From positions 23,482,822 to 23,546,821 of the forward strand of contig CAIIXF020000008.1 of NCBI GenBank assembly GCA_903813345.2: a stretch of 64,000 nucleotides of DNA. Reading direction: 5' to 3'. The translations under genes and the position numbers were made by a program. Of this stretch, positions 58,101 to 64,000 are shown piece after piece. The notes beneath the pieces are model-generated. The model had not been told where the DNA came from. It saw only the letters and a program-made list of their open reading frames with translations, and did not search any database. Numbering within the stretch: the first letter of the stretch is position 1; each line of letters opens with the position of its first letter. The stretch is from Owenia fusiformis. Its lineage: Eukaryota; Annelida; Polychaeta; Sabellida; Oweniidae.

Positions 58101-59003
58101 GGGAAAGTATTGCAACAGATTTCGGACAGTCATATGTTGGATTTTGGCCATTTTCCGAGAATTTAAACAGGTGCATATGCTAGACCAATGCATTACCTCC
58201 AGGAAAAGCACTCATAGAGATGATAAAATAATTTCGACTTCGAGACAGGCAAGATGCAAACAACCCACCCACATATTTTTTCTGAAATGTTTTCCTGATT
58301 TTCAACCCCTTCCATCCCTGCTTTTTTAATTTTTGTTGCATCAATATGTTGTGTTTTGACACACAGTTAACCTCTTTAAAGGAATAAGTTTTTAACTTCC
58401 CATCTTCTAAGATAGCTGTTTCAAGACACACTGACATCTGAAAATAGGACCAAAATAGGTGCTCGCAGAATAATCAGCAATTAAATGGTAAGTTAAATTC
58501 AATGCATGTAAAACTGGCCTCCGAATCAATGAATATAAGAGATAAGGCTGTAGGGGCTTTTAAAGATCTTATTATACACATTTTAGAAAGTCAAAAACTA
58601 AACATATATCTGTCATTTAAAATATCTAAATGCATGAAACTTCATTCAAGTTTAACATCAGATGGATGGCTGAGTGGTTTCTCTATAATCTCATATCTTG
58701 TTTGGTAGGATAATTATCCCTGAAAGGTTCATGGAAGATTGAGCAACAGATTTTTGAAATCTGATAATTTTTTGCGAGTAGTTTCTGACTGTACAAAATA
58801 ATCCATATGAAAGGCCTATCTTCCGTGATCCTTTATGCTTTATATGATCATATACTTATTAGATACTAACCTTGACACTTTAATACAGTCATGCAGTAAT
58901 GAGTAAGAAATGGAGGGGAAACCTTGCAGGTTATTATCTCTTGATGAATCAGAAAAGGAATTTAAGTTATTATTATGCAATTTGTCTCATTATCTCTTTT
59001 CAG

Positions 59004-59478
59004 GAACTGGTTACTGGGAATGAGGGAGAGATATCATGTCACCCTGATTATGACTTTTGGATGTTATATAACAAGAAATCTGAGGGATCTGCTGATAAAG
59101 CTTTATCAATCACTTCCAGATTAGAAAGCCAGGGACTTAGAGGGTATCTATCTGGGAGGGACTCCCCTGGCAAAGCACCACTCCATCAAATAAAATTGGA
59201 TGATGTGCTTAAACCTCTCACAAAGTGCAAATATGTACATCACTGTTTTGTTTGACGAGGATTTCAAAAAGGATAATAATTTCCATGAATATAAAATGGA
59301 GTCTGTTTAGAATCTGATTTATACAGAAGAGCTGCCATAATTCATTCCTTTGGTGATTGGTGTTGAAAAACAAAAGGCAGTGCCAAAATATATCCCAAAT
59401 TTCTGCCTTGTATTTGAAAAAGATTGGAAAACTGATGAGAAACAATTTCAAAGACCAGAGTTAAACTGGGGACTTTAA
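59004..59478 (+). pseudogene. Decayed tandem copy of the TIR-domain exon
   Basis: Starts after the acceptor ctcttttcag and keeps PDYDFWMLYNKKSEGS and RLESQGLRGYLSGRDSPG. It is then broken by a +1 frameshift at about 59232-59236 (KCKY, after which FDEDF is in another frame), a TAG at about 59308 and a TAA at about 59337. The homology continues (IPLVIGVEKQ, IPNFCLVFEKD) to a shared end at 59478. Clearly a paralogue of 55868-56371 that no longer codes for a full domain. Box 2 here keeps RDSPGKAP, closer to a normal TIR than in the intact copy. Confidence 0.85.
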
Positions 59479-59677
59479 CCTTTAATTTCATATAAAAATG
59501 GCCTCCATTTTTTCAGAATTGTCAACAAATTGAGCAAATTGAGATAATGCCTCATGCTTCCAAGTACTTAGATATAATCCTACTTCTGTATCATAATATT
59601 AATATGTAATACTGTTTTTTTACTAAATTAGAATTGTGCCAAAGATGTTCATCAGTTTAAGTTCAAAACAATATTAA

Positions 59678-60021
59678 CTGAGGATTCCTCTTTACTAACC
59701 TTAAATAGCAAGATTGTCAGAGCTTTCAAATGCAACTGCACCTTTCTTCAGTAACATTCTATCGTTTGATCTCCCGCCAACCCCGCTGTCCTTGACCTTG
59801 ACCTTAACCTCAGCCTCATTGTAAGAATGATTTGTCTATGAGATAACCTGACACTCTATTCAGCTGAACATTCGTATGTCATGGGTCATAGAATCAATTT
59901 TAACAATTATAGCATTATTGATAGTGATCAAACAATAGAATGTTACTGAAGACAGGTGCAGTTGCATTCAAAAGCTCTGATAATCTTGCTATTTAAGGTT
60001 AGTTAAAAGAGGAATCCTCAG
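59678..60021. mobile_element. TTAA-flanked MITE (piggyBac- or Kolobok-like)
   Basis: Inverted ends CTGAGGATTCCTCTTTACTA and complement ending GGAATCCTCAG, flanked by TTAA (59674-59677, 60022-60025). Arms ~105 bp with a loop holding 'ccttgaccttgacc'. 344 bp. Confidence 0.85.
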
Positions 60022-60025
60022 TTAA

Positions 60026-61030
60026 TAAATTAGGATTACTGAAATAAGTTGCGTTGTTTAAAGGGTTCCGATTAGCATCCCGTATAAAAACAATATGGCG
60101 GCTCCAGGCGAATCAACTGGATCAGTCCATTTTTAAGAAATAAGGGGAGTTCTGTAAAATCCAGTTTATTGAAATTGTCTTTGGGATAAAGTAATCCGTT
60201 TATAACGATTTTGAAAACGTTATCCAAAGAGTGATTGCGTTCAAAGAATACATGTACAACAGCCAATATGAAGCCTTGTATTAGAAACCGGTTTGTCTTG
60301 CTTTGTTTCATTTGTAGGATATTTCATATGCCAAGCTGTGTGCTATTACGTTATGGGGAAATTTAGATGCCAATTTTTCCTTATTATACACAAATAGAAG
60401 ATCCTGAAACTTCACCCATAAATGTGGAATTGATTTGTCAAAATAAAAATCACCCTTTTATAAATGTGTGACGATCTATAATATACTTATGCTATATAAC
60501 AGTTAGAGGTGTTGACACAACGAGCTCGAACCTGTGAACCCTTGAGTATTATTCCGGGATCGGGCCTTTTATACTAAACGGTGAGCAACACCAGAAACGA
60601 GCGTTCGATTTGCTAAACGATATGCGTCACCCTTTAACATATATATTGAATAGGACACTGGCAATCTAGGGGTATTATCCTCACCTAGGATGGAATCTAT
60701 TTTAGTGAGAAAAAAACAAATGGAAATTACCAATCTGGCACTTTAAAAATAACTTAAAGCATTGGTTTTATAAAATAATTTTTAAAAAATTTGTCAAATT
60801 TATATTTGCTTTTTATTGTCGGCCATTTTACCTATCACTCATTTGGACCACAATAACATGTGAGCCCAGTACCCATGGTACTATTTATTTATGTTTTTTT
60901 GCTATAACTGGAAAAGTAGTTGAGTGATTTTGTTTATCTAAGAATTCTAAGAAAATACTAACAGTAACTGTCAAACATTGCACTGAACTGAAAGATAAAT
61001 ACACAATACAATACACTGGGCGAAGTGACC
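60026..61030. other. No gene recognised
   Basis: A 79-codon minus-strand frame (60072-60311) is not recognisable. At 60830-60900 lies 'gtgagcccagtacccatgg', an inverted piece of the left end of the pearl-like element at 42660. Confidence 0.35.
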
Positions 61031-61039
61031 AAATATAAA

Positions 61040-61270
61040 CAATTTTAATCACAAATAATCAGTGAATAAATGATTATTATCTGGTTAAAACCTATTATCG
61101 AGACTATTATTGCTGGTTATCGCTGATTATCGAGACTTATTAATCAAAAATAAGCAGTGTTTTCACTGGTTATTAGGATAATCAATTCTTATTAATGTGT
61201 AGCCAATGGCAAAAATTCCAACTGATTATTATGTCAAGTGATTATTCCCCCAACTGATTATCGCTTTGTT
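61040..61270. repeat. Degenerate 'ctgattatc' repeats
   Basis: Irregularly repeated CTGATTATYG / GATAATCA motifs over about 230 bp, very AT-rich. No period or ends defined. Confidence 0.45.
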
Positions 61271-62090
61271 TTCATTAGCAATTAAGAACCGTCTGCTATT
61301 TATGCGTCTAGTGCTTCCAATTATTATCCGTTAAATAAACAAACTATAGCTTTTGTCCAGCTAAAGAATATGAGTTTTTGCAAAATTGAATTTTTCATTC
61401 AAATATCTTTTTCAATTCATTATCAACCAAACAAAAAATAAAAGAAACACATTTTTAGAATTTCATTTAATGTTAGATTTTATTTAGCTGTCCAACTTCA
61501 ATTACCGGGATTCGAGATTTTTCATTAGCAATTATAATGCAGCAGATTTCTGCAATTCAATCAATAGTTTATACTAATTAGTAGTAATTAAAGAATATCA
61601 CCAAGAAAATATTTTATCATCGTGTAGAAAGTCCAATCCAAAATCTGGTAAATGTGTTGCATTTATAGAAGCAATAACGTTGTGATACCACTGTAAAACT
61701 ATAATTAAAATGTTTGATATGAAATTCGATTGTCGGGAATAAGAAATACACGTCAATACTTTTACATAATATCCAGTGTATTGAAATAAGATGTTATAAC
61801 AAAGGCAATTGAAAAACTTCAATCTCAGTGAAACTAGTAGTGAAACTCCCTAAATCTGTTAAAGGGAAGCCTTCATTCAAGCACTGAAAATTAAGTTTAA
61901 GAGGAGGAATTCAGTATCCCGTGTGTTTACTACCCCCTCCCGTCCTCAATCATTTAGCTACATGTATGCTCCAATGTGTTTCATTTCTGTGTTTTAATAA
62001 ATGCAATCAATATGATAGTTCTATATTACTCATTATTACTGTAGAGCAAATGTGCGCAAGGTTAAATTTTAATCTTATTGAATTGTGTTA
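61270..62090. other. No gene seen
   Basis: AT-rich; nothing recognised. Confidence 0.4.
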
Positions 62091-62094
62091 ATTA

Positions 62095-62375
62095 GTTGCT
62101 TGGATGGTAGATTGTTTGTTTGCTTGTTTATTAGCACGATTGATTGCTTGATTGGCCGTTTACTTGCTAACATTCTTTCTTTGTTGCCTTGCTGCTTCCT
62201 TGGTTTCTTGCATTAGAGTTTTATTAGCTACTTGCTTGGTTGGTTTGTCGGTTGTTTGCTTGCTTTATTTGTAAGTTGTAAGTTGCATGGTTTGCTTTTT
62301 ACTTGCTTAGTTTCCTGCTTGCTTAGATGGTCGTTTGCTTGGTTGCTTTGTTGGTTACTTGCGTGGTTGGTTGCC
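62095..62375. repeat. Low-complexity (TTGCTTGG)n-like stretch
   Basis: Degenerate tetramer/octamer of GCTT, GTTT and GGTT. No coding sense. Confidence 0.8.
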
Positions 62376-62405
62376 GAGTTATTGATTTGAAACTTTCTAA
62401 ATATC

Positions 62406-62704
62406 CATAGGCGTAGCCAAGGAGGAGGGGGGGGGGGGTTGCGAAAACCAATAAAGATTAAAAACCCTGAGAAAGAGGACTCAAAGAGTTTTAAATGCTT
62501 TTTATTTGAAGCTTCTAGCTCACTTTGGGAACTTGCATCCAGTTTTTGTAAAATTCAATATAAAAATCATTTTTGGCTTGTTTATGTCATAATCGCACTC
62601 CCTTGTTTATGTCACAATCACACCCCCCCCCCCCCCCCCGACTGAAAACCGAAATATTTTTGGCAATCACACTCCCCCCTGACTGAAAGTAGGCTACGCC
62701 CCTG
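62406..62704. mobile_element. Short MITE with GGCGTAGCC ends
   Basis: Ends CATAGGCGTAGCC and GGCTACGCCCCTG, flanked by ATATC (62401-62405, 62705-62709). Internally related to E2 ('atgctttttatttgaagc'). G/C homopolymers at 62427 and 62625. 299 bp. Confidence 0.6.
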
Positions 62705-62709
62705 ATATC

Positions 62710-63059
62710 TGTTATTGTGTTATAACAATAAACTATATTTATATTGTGAGTATTTATGGGTTTTAATAACACTAGGCTTTATACGTGTATAATTAATCAA
62801 ATTTAATATTTATCATGTTGGCTAAATCGTTTCAAGTGAAGAATTAAGAACTGTAATGGGGGTTTGCTTAGTTTGAGCCAGGGAACAAAATGCAATCAGA
62901 CGGACGGATTAATTAATATTTGTTTTGATAAATAAGTATTATAGCTTATAGGCAGTATCATGGGAACCAAGTAATCATGTATAGGATTATTTTTTGTTTA
63001 CTTCAGAATTAAGTGAACCATCTGTAGTTTTAAAAACAAGGATCAATAAATACATCTGA
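62710..63059. other. No gene seen
   Basis: AT-rich flank of the LINE fragment. Confidence 0.4.
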
Positions 63060-63860
63060 TCAAGATCACCTCGTTTACACCAGTACTGCATCCATGACCA
63101 ACCGTTATGTGCAGTGGACACTGCTAAGTACTTAGGTGTAAACATCAGTAACACCTTATCTTGGAATCCTCACGTGTCTGCTATCACCAAGAAAGCCAAC
63201 TCCACCCTGGGCTTCCTCCGTCGTAACATCAGCTCCTGCCCCAGCAATGTGAGGAAACAAGCATACACCACCTTTGTTAGACCACAGCTGGAATATGCCT
63301 CTTCCGTATGGTCCCCTTACACGAAGAAGGCAATCGGGCAGGTGGAGGGAGTACAGCGACGAGCAGCCAGATTTATAACACAAGATTACAGACAAACCAG
63401 CAGCCCTACCACCATGCTGAGGAATCTGCAGCTGCCACCACTACAAGACAGACGTAATTTGACAAGAGTAGTCATGCTTTACAAGATAGTCCACCATAAG
63501 GTAGCCATTCCACCAGCGGCATACCTCGAGCCAGTAGGATCTGTGACCAGGGGTCACAACCTACGCTACCTTGTCCCATCCTCAAGAGTAGATTTACATC
63601 TTTACTCATTTTTCCCTGCAACCATACGACTATGGAACCTTCTTCCAGCAAATGTAGCCATGATCGATTCCCTGGACATTTTTAAGAAGGAGGCAGGGAG
63701 TGTGATGCTTTCGTACTAAGTGATGACGATTTTAAAACGATTTTAGACATTTTAATGCACACTCACACTACAATTGTATATACACCGCACGCAAGCACAC
63801 ATAGTACGAAATATCCTAAAGAGGAGTCTGTACTGTAATAGAAGAAGAAGAAGAAGAAAT
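63060..63860 (+). pseudogene. LINE 3' end with reverse transcriptase C-terminal region
   Basis: Open from 63060 to TAA at 63717. Encodes the conserved end of a Jockey/CR1/L2-type reverse transcriptase: AKYLGVNISNTLSW, 'ANSTLGFLRRNISSCP', 'RPQLEYASSVWSPYTKK', 'QRRAARFITQDYRQTSS' and a C-terminal 'LWNLLPANV'. No start codon of its own; a stop lies just upstream (63057), so it is 5' truncated. A (GAA)n tail at 63840-63858 marks the 3' end. The frame is intact, so the insertion is fairly young. Confidence 0.85.
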
Positions 63861-64000
63861 ATTAGAAATCTATTTTTGACTGGATAAATTCTTGTTCTCG
63901 AATGTCAAACAGAACCTTCATTATCTTTATTCATTTGGAACTTTGAATTATTTCAATCAAACGTGTGTGTTGATGCGCCGAGCTAATACTATTAATTGAA

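Noticed and set aside
60072-60311. 79-codon minus-strand ORF as a gene
   Set aside because: No recognisable domain, no splice or repeat support; open frames of this length occur by chance here.

Overview
This is a eukaryotic window: spliced genes with GT/AG introns, long introns, AT-rich intergenic DNA and a very heavy load of transposable elements. The best inference is a marine invertebrate, possibly a mollusc or another lophotrochozoan or deuterostome. That rests on pearl/HINE-like elements (about 160-bp tandem cores plus ACGG/ACAG microsatellites), CR1/L2/Jockey-type LINE tails, a large DNA-type transposase of a kind common in aquatic invertebrates, and a TIR-domain immune-type gene. The exact clade cannot be read from the sequence.

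Host genes are few. (1) A complete BCS1L orthologue (mitochondrial AAA chaperone of complex III) lies on the minus strand at 10495-19343, with five coding exons encoding 420 aa. (2) The last coding exon of a receptor tyrosine kinase (FGFR/RET-like kinase tail) lies on the plus strand at 34415-34703. (3) A TIR-domain gene has its terminal exon at 55868-56371 and a probable 42-nt exon at 54659-54700; a decayed tandem copy sits at 59004-59478. (4) One orphan exon-like ORF with good splice sites lies on the minus strand at 31978-32099. A long transposase ORF (32392-34104) and two 5'-truncated LINE tails (22.1-22.85 kb and 63.06-63.86 kb) are mobile-element genes.

The rest is mostly non-autonomous transposons, many with readable ends and target-site duplications (TSDs). 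1-6.4 kb: pearl-like tandem arrays and an interrupted E2 element. 7.8-9.3 kb: large foldback. 10.8-14.6 kb (BCS1L intron 4): tandem arrays and a pearl-like element. 20.2-22.8 kb: E2 with a nested pearl-like element, a mariner fragment and a LINE tail. 23.9-26.8 kb: foldback Q (8-bp TSD) nested in foldback P. 27.0-28.95 kb: two elements with 9-bp TSDs. 34.7-42.5 kb: mariner-like and pogo-like MITEs, including a mariner foldback nested in another palindrome. 42.7-44.1 kb: pearl-like arrays. 44.9-50.5 kb: three copies of one element family (called E1 here, 6-bp TSDs), two of which carry the same nested element (E2, 8-bp TSD), one of those with a tRNA-derived SINE inside. 52.25-53.75 kb: a MULE-like foldback nested within a relative, each with a perfect 9-bp TSD.

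There is no operon-like logic here; the genes are unrelated neighbours. The clearest link between genes and repeats is that both BCS1L and the kinase gene have a MITE inserted within about 50 nt downstream of the stop codon, so their 3' UTRs are probably largely transposon sequence. The most notable content is the set of nested elements with intact TSDs, which lets insertion order be read directly. Labels E1, E2, E1b, P and Q are mine, not database names.
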